Shown in pieces: positions 21,819 through 32,005 of a stretch of 64,000 nt of DNA; within the stretch, counting starts at the first letter, position 1, and every line of letters starts with the position of its first letter. The notes beneath the pieces were generated by a model, which saw only the letters and a program-made list of their open reading frames with translations, ran no database searches and was not told the origin of the DNA. Origin of the DNA: Cotesia glomerata (lineage: Eukaryota > Arthropoda > Insecta > Hymenoptera > Braconidae); NCBI RefSeq assembly GCF_020080835.1, contig NC_058162.1, positions 15,960,640-16,024,639 of the forward strand, given 5' to 3'. The position numbers and the translations under genes are program-made.

Positions 21819-22502
21819 TGAATAATTACAGAAAGAGCGGAAAAGCGGGGATCAGGTTTAGGGTTGGATATCTCAATTAAAACGCGTAATTTATTATCAA
21901 AAATAACACTAGTAATTTATTTACATTAATTACACTCAATATTTAATATTTTTAATAGCGGATTGTTAAGATAAAAGCGGATTTGTAAATTACAGCGTGG
22001 GTTGCAAAAGCGAAGCCGGTTGACACGTGGTTGAACACTTTGCCGGCACTGAAAAAGCGGTGAAATAAATGCACTGATAACACAATTTACCTATAACAAA
22101 TTAAAGCGAATTATTAGCGGTTAATTTAAGCAATTTAAATTATAAAAATAGCGAAATGCGGTTAATTAACAATAAGCGAAAGTAAAGCGGAATTAATGGC
22201 GACTTGTTGCAACGAAAGCGTGGAAGCGAAAGATAATAAAGATAATTCGTCTTCTTCCTCGTTGACTTGGAGAAGAAGGCTAATGCGCATGTCCAGCGAG
22301 AGCGATAGCCAATCAATAATTCGTTCTATTGATGTCGACATCGATAGCCAATAGTAAAATTCAATACATGTGGCGTGATCGAGCGGTCGATTGGCGCAAG
22401 CGTGTGAAAATTAGCGGGAACGAGCGCTTGTCAGGTGCGTATTGTAAATTTGGGGAGCCCACAGTGACGTAGTGCTCACTAAGTGGGCCTGTTCACTGAA
22501 CA
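21819..22502 (-). repeat. BEL/Pao E1 5' LTR
   Basis: 684 bp; on the minus strand begins TGTTCAGTGAACAGG and ends TAATTATTCA. The 5' part of the LTR (U3) differs strongly from E2, while the downstream part is closely related. Flanked by target copy CTATT at 22503-22507. Confidence 0.93.
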
Positions 22503-23002
22503 CTATTAAATCTATTTATTTTTCCCTGGTTAGGTCGCGTCTTGAATATGCCGCAGTTGTATGGTCTCCAATCTATGAAATATACAGTAACAAAATTGAT
22601 AAAGTCCAACATAAATTTCTCAAGTTCATGTCCTGGAAAATGGATCGTGTTTATCCTAAACCAGGCATGGATAGGAAAGAGCTTTGTAGTAGATTCCATA
22701 TGATTATATTAAAAGATCGTAGACTCTGTGCATGCGCCATCTTCTTGACGCGGCTGATTCAGGGGAAGGTGGATTGTGAACATCTGGCAGACTCTATCAC
22801 TATTACTTTTAGAGCCCCGACCTGGAGGGATAGTACTCCCTTCCAGCTTCCACTCGCTGGCACCAACTTTGCTACATCTGCCCCCATATACCGATTAATA
22901 AGTGCCTTCAATACTTTTTACAAGATAGATAACAGTTTGGATGTTTATAAAATAAGTAGTTCTGAATGTTTTTCAAAACTTTGTATGTCAAACATTGTAT
23001 AA
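22503..23002 (+). pseudogene. Jockey-type reverse transcriptase, C-terminal part
   Basis: Resumes the RT/thumb and C-terminal domain after the BEL/Pao insertion: KSIYFSLVRSRLEYAAVVWS and KIDKVQHKFLKFMSW are standard for Jockey/CR1-type RT C-termini. The first bases duplicate the CTATT target. Stop at 23000-23002, followed by an approximately 140-bp 3' UTR and the AATAAA-type tail. Confidence 0.85.
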
Positions 23003-23208
23003 ACTGGAGCAAAATATTTACTTTTGATAGTTAATTATATAGTGACTTATCATAATATTAATTTTAAAGTAAACACTTTGTATTAAATTGTATGTAACAT
23101 GGAACCCGATTAATGGCTTTGTTGTAGGGTTCATTGAACTGATAAAAAATAAAAAATAAAATAAAAATAAAATTCCATACTTAGGCGCATAAAATTGCAC
23201 CAATGACG

Positions 23209-23315
23209 TTTTTGAGCTCTTCGAGCTCAAAAATACAATTTATGGGTTATTTTGAGCTCTCCAAGCTCAAAGAGATTGTTTTCCTATGCTTTTGAGCTCT
23301 TCGAGCTCAAAAGTC
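23209..23315. repeat. Three consecutive GAGCTC-centred palindromes
   Basis: TTTTTGAGCTCTTCGAGC and its complement half make a near-perfect hairpin at about 23209-23233. Two similar ones follow near 23251 (TTTGAGCTCTCCAAGCTCAA) and 23291 (TTTTGAGCTCTTCGAGCTCA). Degenerate versions are present in copies a, c and d. Confidence 0.8.
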
Positions 23316-23809
23316 TGATAGGGATTTGATGACACTATTTTTTGAATTTTTAAACCGCAATAACTTTTGAATGAATAAACCGATTTTCACACGGTTGGCA
23401 GCATTCGACGCAATTTTTTAAGCCTCACAAAGAATCTTAAACTTTGAATTGATCGCGCTAGAAATTTCGGAGTTATTCCGAAAAAACACTTTTTTCGGTT
23501 TTCTTTCGTTCACGATATCTCTCGAACGAATCAACCGATTTTGACTGGACTGGTGGCGATCAACGTGGTTTTTTAAGGTTAAGAGCTGATTAGTTTTTGG
23601 AATTGAACCTTTAAGCTGTTTAAAAGTTATTCCAAAAAAACCACATTTGAAAAAAATTTTTTTTTCAGTTTTTTGAAGATTTCTCAAAATCTATTGATCT
23701 GAATCGGTCCAAATAGTTTTCAAAATCTAAGTTTGGTCAAGCCCTTTCGAATAACACCAACCGCAATGAAATCGGTTCAACCGTTCAAAAGTTATAAGCG
23801 GTTCACATA

Positions 23810-23812
<3 letters not shown>

Positions 23813-23885
<73 letters not shown>
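23813..23885. repeat. (CA)n microsatellite, about 73 bp
   Basis: Uninterrupted CA dinucleotides followed by ACATACATACA. This is the uninterrupted form of the site at which R1-clade copies B, C and D are inserted in the other copies of this element. Confidence 0.95.
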
Positions 23886-23889
<4 letters not shown>

Positions 23890-24046
23890 TACAGACGCCG
23901 TGACAACCTCGCGGGGATAGTCAGGGAAGCTTCCTGTGACCTTCAAACGTCGAGATCTGACGAAAACTCGGTTTTTGCAAAACGGGGTGAAAACAATAAC
24001 TTCCCGATTTTTGAAAATCTTCGATTTTCGTAGCGGGAAGTTAAAA

Positions 24047-24598
24047 ATACAAAGGTTATTATGAAATTGAATTATTCATTAATTTTTATATTTAAAGTTT
24101 ACCTACATAAATTATAAGTACTGTGTTTATGTATACGTTACCTATATGGGCAGGTAGACAGGGGCTGACTGCCAGGTAGATATGTAATGTCAGTGGCAGG
24201 TACTTAAATTTATGATTCAATTTCAAACCTTTTATATTCATAAAAGCATTACCCCTACAATGCCTTTTTAACAAAGAAACTAATTTCTTACATTACTTAT
24301 TCCATTTTCTTCAACGAATTCGAAAATATTTTATTAAAAAACATTATAAATAATCATGATTTTAAAAATTTTTTTTGTTATTTACAGAAATATATGATCA
24401 TGACCAAAGATTTTAATTACAAATTAAATTAAAAAAAAAAAAACGCTATTTTGTAAGTTTCAAGATAGGATCAACACTGCATCAATTTAAAGCTAAACCT
24501 TATTTAGTCTCTGATTTTGAGCGATCAATTGGGTTATATGATGCATTTGTCTACCATTCTAAGAATTGCAACTCGAGCACGACAGCTCGTTGTAAGAA
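24047..24598. other. AT-rich stretch, no feature recognised
   Basis: Contains a T/A-rich segment and a run of A at 24431-24442. No significant ORF, tRNA or repeat seen. Confidence 0.4.
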
Positions 24599-26310
24599 CC
24601 CTGGTGGTTTCATGCTTACGGTAAATCCGCGGTGACTCCATAGTGAAAAGATGGTCGATTCACGGTCGTTTCACGTGACGGCTATTTCACTATCTAGTTT
24701 GGGTTGTAGTACGGTGAAATCACTGTCGAAAAACAGTATATTCGTTCTGTTGCGTCACTAACTACGGATAGTAAATAAATGTTGACTTATCAGCAGTTCT
24801 ATGGTGAAAAGACCGTTCCTAATTCGTGGAACTTTAGCATTTCTGTTGTCAGTATGGCGTGCTTCTACTGCGGAAAAATGATTTTTTCAAAGTGAACACC
24901 TCATAAACTCATAGTGATATCACTGTGGACCTACTATGGTTCGACGATCGTTCGACCGTCAACTCACGGTAAAATCAACTTCTTTTCACCGTATATACTC
25001 GTTCGTTTTCTTCCGGACAAATGATGTAAATGCTGTTCAATTATTATTTTATAAACAGTGTAGAGTGCTGAACTCTATTGATATTTCACATTAAATTTAG
25101 TTATTTGTAGTTAATTTTCAGAATAAAAAATTTTTAAATAAACGCTTTAAAAATTTCATTTACAAATTAATATTTTTTCGCTCGATTAAAAAAAATAACA
25201 CGTCACTTATCACGGTGATAATAAATTCAAAAGAATCCATGTATATCATCAATGCAAGGCCACAGTTTATTTCAAATAACTGTTCAGAAATATATTTAAA
25301 AAATGTCAGCGTTAAAAGCTGAAACAACATAATAACTTACAGAGTGAGGAAAAAAATATTTATTTTTTGACACTATTCAACAGTTAATAAATTTAATAAT
25401 CACATCAATATTTATATGACAAACACAAATGAAGGAAAGCTTATGAAATAAAAAATTTTAATTATATGTTTTTTTACAGAATCAGGATATTTCAAGATAC
25501 CATGAAAAACGTCCTTAATTATAATGGTATAAATATAAAAGAAAATTTCATCAACTTTTAATTAAAAACTGCCTGCCCCTGTCTAAAAATATTCATTCAA
25601 ACTCACTACCATTTAGTAGACAGTCCCATGGCTAAGCGGTACAACGCTCGTCATGCTTGCTTGAGACTGGTGAGGCGTGGGTTTGAGTCCCGGTGTGAGC
25701 TGAAATTTAATTTTCAGTGAACATCAGTGCTCATAACTCACGCCGGGTTGTACAGGCTTAGTAGTGTATCAATGAGTTAGTAATTAATAAGTTAAAAAAA
25801 AAAATCCGTAAATACTACTTAAAATTATTATTGTCCTAAAAATACTAAATTTTTCATTTTGGAGAATTTTAGCATTTTCAAATGGGATTTTTTATGAGTA
25901 GGTTATACAAAGGCGGTCAAAGGAGCGTTATTCGACAAAGGAAGGAACGTGAAACGACGGTGTCGACAGCAAAACGACGGTGAAACGACAGTGAAACGAC
26001 GGTGAAACGACTTTGGATTCACTCCTATTTTACTGTGTAACAACAGTACTTTGACTGTCAAATAACTATACATTTATAAACTTTTTACTATGGTTTCACT
26101 TCATAGTTGCCATATAAAAATGTCATTTGAACCATTTTACCAAGGTCTAATAATCTGATATATACCATATTTTAACAGTAGTGAAATGAAACAAAGTCAC
26201 CAATGTTTCACCGTGAAATTACTACTGTAATACTAAGTTCTCACTGTTGACCATAAAGGGAACTACCGACTTTCCATAGTATTTTCACCGTGACCACAAA
26301 ACCGCCAGGG
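24599..26310. mobile_element. Non-autonomous DNA element with CCCTGGYGGTTT terminal inverted repeats
   Basis: The left end CCCTGGTGGTTTCATGCTTA is matched by the reverse complement of the right end (CCCTGGCGGTTTTGTGGTCA, from 26291-26310), with similarity continuing through ACGGT and CTATG. The interior is rich in TTCACCGT/ACGGTGAA motifs, including a short array ACGACGGTGAAACGACAGTG near 25970. No transposase is seen. The target duplication is unclear (AA on both sides at most), so the superfamily is unassigned. Confidence 0.55.
25618..25804 (+). mobile_element. Candidate tRNA-derived SINE
   Basis: An A-box-like TGGCTAAGCGG (25629-25639) and B-box-like GGTTTGAGTCC (25680-25690) sit 51 bases apart, a spacing fitting a tRNA with a long variable arm. 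A non-tRNA body and A11 (25794-25804) follow. CCCGGTGTGAG and CTCACGCCGGG (25689-25746) could pair. Nested in the CCCTGG element. Poor acceptor-stem pairing argues against a functional tRNA gene. Confidence 0.5.
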
Positions 26311-26699
26311 AATGTGTAATTATAAATGTACAAGTACAGGTACTAAAAATGTATGAGACGTAACCGTCAGAAATACAGTTTTGACATTATTTTGTCATGA
26401 AATTAGAATACAAGTTACAGAATACTCTTAACATATAACAACTTTTCTTTCTAGAAACTTTAACAGAGTACCTATGGAGGACAGAATGTCTATCTTCTTT
26501 GAGTGTACGTTATAAATAAATATTTACAAGCTCTCTTTCAAAAACTGCATGTCAGATTAATCTTCGTATTGTATTTTAAATATTCAGTTGCAGATAATTG
26601 CATTCATAACATAAACCTGTTTGCTGGCTTCCCCTTCTCTGCATAAGCTTATTTATTTTACTTTCTTAATTACCTATGTTGTTCATAATTTGTTTTCTC
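26311..26699. other. AT-rich stretch, no feature recognised
   Basis: No ORF above background and no repeat recognised. Confidence 0.4.
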
Positions 26700-27472
26700 G
26701 GTTGGTTTTTATTTGCTGAAAATTTCTTACAAACATTTGTTCTCCATGTGATTTCGAACTGGATTGGGCATCGAACTGAGGGTGATGAAAAGTTTCCGCT
26801 GCATTCCAGGCGCCTTACTTATGATTTATGTAGTAAGTATGCATTGATTATAAGTGGGTCATTTTATGGTTAAGAACTTTAATTTTTATCCAATTCTTTT
26901 TTTCTTTTTTCTCATTTTAAGTCTAAGCCCTTTGATTTTGAGTTTTGGTTATAAATTTCGATAATTTGACATGTAATGCTTCATATGACCTTTCTAAACC
27001 CAATACGTATCCTGCTACTTCATTTAACCAATTTACCTTTATCAAGCTGTAGAATTTTTTATTTCTGTGACCATCATAGAGCTGTGATTCGTTTTCTTTC
27101 ACTATTAATTGACCGCTCTCAGTATTTTTCCGTTATTTTTTGTCATTGATTAGTTTGTCAATATCATGTAAATTATATTAGACTTTTCATTGTTAATATT
27201 CTTTTTTTTCAGAAGCTTTATTGGAAATGTATCCCATCAGCACTGAGACTGATGTAAAGAATGCTATACAAAAAGCATTGAAGGCTGGGAATTCCCGCAT
27301 TTATCAACGTTGCAAAAATAAGAAACAATCTTAAGGACCAGCAGCCAAGAAAAGAAGAACAAGTGTTTCTATTTTAAATAGTACTTGGATTCCAATAGAC
27401 GAAAGCTCAGTTGAAGAAAATACTAATAAAAGTACAAAGGGAAAGGCTGATAGTGCAGATGAGACTGCATAA
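26700..27472 (+). pseudogene. Candidate two-exon gene fragment of unknown function
   Basis: A frame ending ...FPLHSRRLTYDLC meets a strong donor (GTAAGTAT at 26833). A polypyrimidine tract plus CAG ends at 27212. Joining 26832 to 27213 keeps the frame and continues KALLEMYPISTETDVKNAIQ to a TAA at 27332-27334. The same frame then stays open for a further 45 codons (GPAAKKRRTSVSILNS...) to TAA at 27470, suggesting the first stop is a lesion. The intron would be 380 bp. The 5' limit is unknown. I do not recognise the protein; a basic KKRR stretch is the only visible motif. It could be host exon debris or part of a transposase gene. Confidence 0.35.
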
Positions 27473-27514
27473 TTTTATTTATTTATTTAATAGGAAAATG
27501 AAAATTTGGCAATA

Positions 27515-27517
<3 letters not shown>

Positions 27518-27603
<86 letters not shown>

Positions 27604-27621
27604 TAATAATAATAATAATAG
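27518..27621. repeat. (AAT)n microsatellite
   Basis: About 33 AAT/ATA triplets with a single CAA interruption. Confidence 0.95.
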
Positions 27622-29500
27622 TTTTATTTAATAAATTTTCATTTGATATGAAAGCTATTTGTATTTTTTTTTCTTTTTCTAAATTTTTCCACAAATTTTT
27701 CCCGATTTTTATTCGTAATTTAAGCATTATCGTACAGCGCCACCTATTTAAGCATTTAAATTTAATTGCTAGTCGTTCAAGTATCTATTGTTGGTAATCA
27801 GTTATCGACTCTAAGGGAAAAATTCGCAGTCCGCCATATTGGTAAGAGTTATCTCCAATTTAAAGGAAAGTTATCGTCAAGCCTTGCCCGTCAATGCTTA
27901 CTGGCAAGTTACTTTCAAAATACGGTCGCACATTGACGACAACTTAGCGATACAATTTGGCCGTAACTTGCGGTCTGTATGGCTGTCAGGGTAAAAACTC
28001 TAAATTTGGTAGGAATCTTTTATTTTGTAACAGGGTAAAATTACCCTGAATTGATAAGTCGCCAGAGATCGATAACTGTTCGACGCAGCACTGGCGCGTC
28101 TCTTCGGGCCTAAAGAGAGAGTGGGAGGGGGTAGTTGGGGTTATTATAGGTGAACCATGCATTGTGACAGGGAGAAGTAGTGTAACCGCCAGACAGTGTG
28201 CCACAGAAATCAAGAGGGACCGATCCCCGGAGTAGTTACGAGACGACAGAAGCCAATAACATCGAGGACTTCGACCTGAAGTAGTGAGTTAGATCGTCGT
28301 ATATTCAACAAGGTATCAATAATTACTCTGTGGGCTAGGAGTGGACCGCGGGGTTTATACTCGGTTTACTTCTCCTCTGATTAATGGTTCATTAATTATT
28401 AATTCTTAATAATTCAGTAATTATTTAATTGCAATTAAATTTTATTCGTTAGTTGGTGTTGAGCGTCCCTCAAGGGGATTTATACCCGAGGACTGCTCAA
28501 AGACCTTGCGGTGTTAATTGTCGTGAGAATTTATTTTATAATAATAATTTACTCGATTTATTATTGATAATTTTGAACATCTGAAAAATCGGTTTAGTTG
28601 CAAATATTTTATTTAATAAAATAAAAACCGAATAATAAATTCTTCGAGAAAGTTCCTTTGTCTTCTCACGGATCAGTCAAGCGTCGGTCGAATTGTACAA
28701 CGCAGTTAACTCGTACCCAAGGTCGAACTTTACTACGCACTAACGAATACTTGGCGTCCATTTTGAGCGCGCAAATTCCTGGCGATTATTTTTACTCGAT
28801 AATTTATTAAGAACAATTGAATTATTATTGATTAATATTATTTATTACAAGGAAATATTTATTTAACATTATATTATTTATTGAGAATTGATTACTGAGA
28901 TGTCAGCGAATTTAAGACTAATTTACCCGTGGATAATTTTCGTTAATTTATTTTTTTATATTGGGATAAATTATTTAATAATTATTTATTTAATCAGAAA
29001 AGTCCACGTGGTTATTTTTATATTGAACTTAAGTTCTAGAAATTTATTTATTAAATTAATATCATCATTGATAAAATTCTTAGAATTTATTTAACAGCGT
29101 GGATATTAAGTCCGGGAATTTTTAGTTAAAATTAATTGATGAATTTTATAAAAATTATTTTTCTAATTAATAATAAAATTACGAGTTGAAATGGGAATAA
29201 ATTTATACGTCGAATGTTCCTGAAAATTTATTTAACGTTGAGCATTTAACTCGTGATTGATTTGGAATAAATTTAGACTTTGGTTTTTAGTTTAGATTTT
29301 TGGGAATTAATTTATTAGTCGTGAAAATATTTCATAAATTAATTGCTAGCTAATGACTGAACTATTAAGATGAAATTATTGTAATAATTTTTCTGGAATT
29401 AAATTTTTTGATAAATTTTTATAAATAAAAAAATAAAGTAAAGTCAGTGTGTGTGTAGATGGGTGGGTTATGAGTGTGTGAGTGTGGTGACAACGTTCCC
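27622..29500. other. Unassigned, AT-rich with a GC-richer island at 28080-28360
   Basis: No convincing coding sequence. A short inverted repeat (AAGTTATCGTCAA and TTGACGACAACTT) lies at about 27888-27950. The 28080-28360 island is followed by more than 1 kb of TTATTTATTAA-type sequence. It could be LTR or UTR sequence, but I see no paired LTR. Confidence 0.35.
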
Positions 29501-29740
29501 TTGCATACGACAGTCTCTGTTCGAGTTGTTCCGTTGGCTAGTTAGTTAAGAGGTAAATTGTGGGGCTGTTAACAGGGATCCTTCGCATACGACAGTCTCT
29601 GTGCGGAGGTTCTTGTTAGTTTTTGGCTCTGGATAGCCGCCAGTTAGGCTATAGACGACCTTTGCATACGACAGTCTCTGTGCAGGGTGATTTTTGGATC
29701 TGGTCAGCCGACAGTTAGGCTGTAGTTTTAAGTTGATTAT
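29501..29740. repeat. About 80-bp repeat, three units with CATACGACAGTCTCTGT core
   Basis: GCATACGACAGTCTCTGT occurs at 29503, 29585 and 29664 (spacing 82 and 79). A second shared block, GTTAGGCTATAG/GTTAGGCTGTAG, follows units two and three. Confidence 0.8.
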
Positions 29741-30029
29741 AGTGTGAGTGTGGGTGAGCGCATTTTGTTAAATCATTTTGTTGTCAATAAATTTGGCCAT
29801 TTATTGTTAATTAAAGATTTATTTATTTCACATCACCTTCCTCCACTCTCTCTCCCTGTAAGATAAGCTCAGCTCTAGTTCCGGTTCCAGAAACCGTGAT
29901 TAAAAATCCTGGTGGCGCCCTTTTATTTATTAATTTAGATTCATTTTGTTTAGTTTATTGTTTTAATTAATTTAATTTAAGGGGCCAAATGCGCAGCAAA
30001 TAAAATTGTGTCAATTTCTTATGAAGAGA
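29741..30029. other. AT-rich spacer
   Basis: No ORF. A TGGTGGCGCCC string near 29911 resembles the start of a retroelement primer site, but no LTR boundary was found. Confidence 0.3.
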
Positions 30030-31323
30030 TCATCTCAAAATGGATTTTAATAAATTCTACTCTTGATAGGGATTGCGGGGGTGGGTTTTAAAATCTAAAA
30101 TTTTAATTTACAAATTATAACTTCTTAGGAATTGCGGAGGCGTTAACAATGAAAAATTCCCGTTTGTAAATTATAACTCTTAAATACTCCAAATTTGGTA
30201 GGAATTTTCTATATGTGATGTAGAAATTATCTACGAGCGGATTTTACGACGAACCAACCCCTTTAAGGATTGCGGGCCGGGTGTTAACAATAAAAAATCT
30301 TAATTTACAAAATATAGCTTCTAAAAGCTGTAAATTTAGTAGGAATCTTTTATTTGTCGCGTAGAGATCATCTCATAACGGATATCAAAAATTTATACTT
30401 CCGATAGAGATTGCGGGGGTGGGTGTTAAAATATTAAATTTCTATTTCCAAACTGTAATTTCTACCGACTTCAAATTTGGTACAAATCTTCGTGTATGAT
30501 GTCATGTTCAGCTAAAAATGGCTTTTATCGAATTCCAACTCTAAAAGAGATTGCGGGTGCGTTAACAATGAAAATCTCTTATTTTCAAACAATAGTTTCT
30601 ATGGCCTGGTACCTTTTATTTATAATGTAGAAATCATCTCGAATAGGATCTTACGAAATTCCTCCCCTACATAGGAGTGCGAGAGTGATGATTGTCAAAA
30701 AATTTATATTGTTCTTATAGATATAAAATTTGATAGAATCTCAAGAGAAACAGGAAATGACAGAGATGGCCTTCAATGTCAACCGATTCAAATATTTTTC
30801 TTTCTTAATAATTATATTTTCTTGCAACAATCGTCTCTTTGGCAGCGGCTAAAGTCATTATAAGGTTTCCAAAATTTTACTTTATATGTAGCTATTCAGT
30901 CAATGGACTAAGAGATTAACATACATTTTATTTTTGCTGATCACTAACCGATGAATTGTTCTTATTATGAAGGAAATTTTAATTAACAGCAAAATTCGCT
31001 AAACTTTGACCTAGGCAGAGTTCAACTTCACTTATGAGACCTACAATAACTTTAACTGAAACTTTCAATGCTTATTTCAAATTTTTTTCTTTGTGTCAAT
31101 TATTATTCATTTTTTGAAGAAAGCCACAGGAATGTTATATTAATTGCACATTGAAAGTTACAATAAATATTAGCTAAAATGATCACATGGATAAAACGGT
31201 AAATGTCAATTCGATGAAATTTGGAATCTCTGTAAGTCAATACAATACTCCAAATAAATTTCAAGTTTAAATCTACAAATACAATTTTATAAACGCCCAG
31301 CGGAGTGGGCGGGTAACAGCTAG
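30030..31323 (+). mobile_element. Helitron-type non-autonomous element, 3' part
   Basis: The 3' terminus has a perfect hairpin CGCCCAGCGGAGTGGGCG (31294-31311; 6-bp stem) followed eight bases later by CTAG (31320-31323) and then T, the diagnostic Helitron end inserted before T. Upstream (30030-30720) are about five diverged, roughly 140-bp monomers with AAATTTGGTAGGAAT, GATGTAGAAAT and GCGGGGGTGGGTGTTAA boxes. No replicase/helicase gene is present. The 5' TC end was not located, so the start is approximate. Confidence 0.65.
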
Positions 31324-31954
31324 TTATTTTTATATGTAAAATTGGTTCTGATGCGCTAACATTTTCATCAAGCTAAAAGAAGAATTATTCATGTATCAAA
31401 TTTTTTTTCCTCTTAATTTCATTTACTGTAAGAAAGTCATGACCCGAGTTGAATGGATTTAATATTTAAAAAGACCATTCGGCAGCCGAAATGGAAGTAG
31501 ATTTCATCATGAATAGAAAAAAATATAACGAAGATTGTATACAGAACTAGGGCTTTTAACTTATATGCAATCGACAAAAATATATATCGACGGACAAATA
31601 CTAAAACCAGTGCAATAGCAAATTTCATGATTGGCATAGGGGAATGGGGCATAATTTTGAGACTACACATATGACATGGTACTCACATTAAAGCTTATTT
31701 AAAGAGCTTTCGGATGCGATTTACAGAATTGCAATAAGTTATCCCATTCAAAAGTTATTCGAGTTCGAAAGTGAAGAAATATGAATTTTTATGATTTTCA
31801 AAATTTTGAAATCCTGGTATTTCTAAATTACTTGACCGATTAAGCTCATCTTCGAACTTGACTTTGGTATTTATCTGTAGAATAAGTATGTTGAGTTTGG
31901 TAGAGATCCGTTGTAAATTGGCGACGCTATCGTCCTGACAAGCCGCGTTATATC

Positions 31955-32005
<51 letters not shown>

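Larger units (their letters stand above)
16462..22502 (-). mobile_element. BEL/Pao LTR retrotransposon E1, young, integrase deleted
   Basis: Minus-strand element with two 684-bp LTRs (16462-17145, 21819-22502) that I could not tell apart by reading, and target duplicate CTATT at 16457-16461 and 22503-22507. Order on the minus strand: 5' LTR, primer site (21817-21800), gag (21586-20294), 58-bp intron-like spacer, then pol. Pol has protease, RT and RNase H but lacks most of integrase through an internal deletion near 17437. Element E2 at 51733-58507 is a close relative with the missing segment present. Confidence 0.93.
13853..23173 (+). mobile_element. Jockey-superfamily non-LTR retrotransposon interrupted by a BEL/Pao element
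   Basis: Plus-strand element: leader (13853-14241), ORF1 (14242-14832), minisatellite (14800-15010), ORF2 remnant with RT (15409-16461 and 22503-23002), and a 3' tail of AATAAA/AAAAT repeats (23143-23172). The endonuclease region is absent. The BEL/Pao element at 16462-22502 splits RT with target duplicate CTATT. The left boundary is set by the end of the CA-repeat fragment. Confidence 0.8.
23174..24046 (+). mobile_element. CA-repeat element copy b, right part (most complete 3' end)
   Basis: Continues the fragment at 13788-13852. Order: three GAGCTC palindromes (23209-23315), AT-rich segments containing CGAACGAATCAACCGATTTT, GTTATAAGCGGTTCACATAC, a long (CA)n at 23813-23885, then a 3' segment (CGCGGGGATAGTCAGGGAAG, CTGTGACCTTCAAACGTCGAG) ending GATTTTCGTAGCGGGAAGTTA. 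The end GCGGGAAGTT is the inverse of AACTTCCCGC near the left end, so short inverted termini are possible. No coding capacity. Confidence 0.75.

Noticed and set aside
25629..25690. Functional tRNA gene
   Set aside because: A- and B-box-like motifs present but no convincing acceptor stem or anticodon arm, and an A-tail follows; SINE is more likely.
27479..27727. Frame with a long Ile run
   Set aside because: Product of the (AAT)n microsatellite.
28888..29094. 68-codon hydrophobic frame as a membrane protein
   Set aside because: Chance frame in extremely AT-rich sequence; Ile/Leu/Phe codons are over-represented by composition alone.
29501..29740. CRISPR-like repeat-spacer pattern of the CATACGACAG core
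   Set aside because: Only three units, spacers share blocks with each other, and the genome is eukaryotic.
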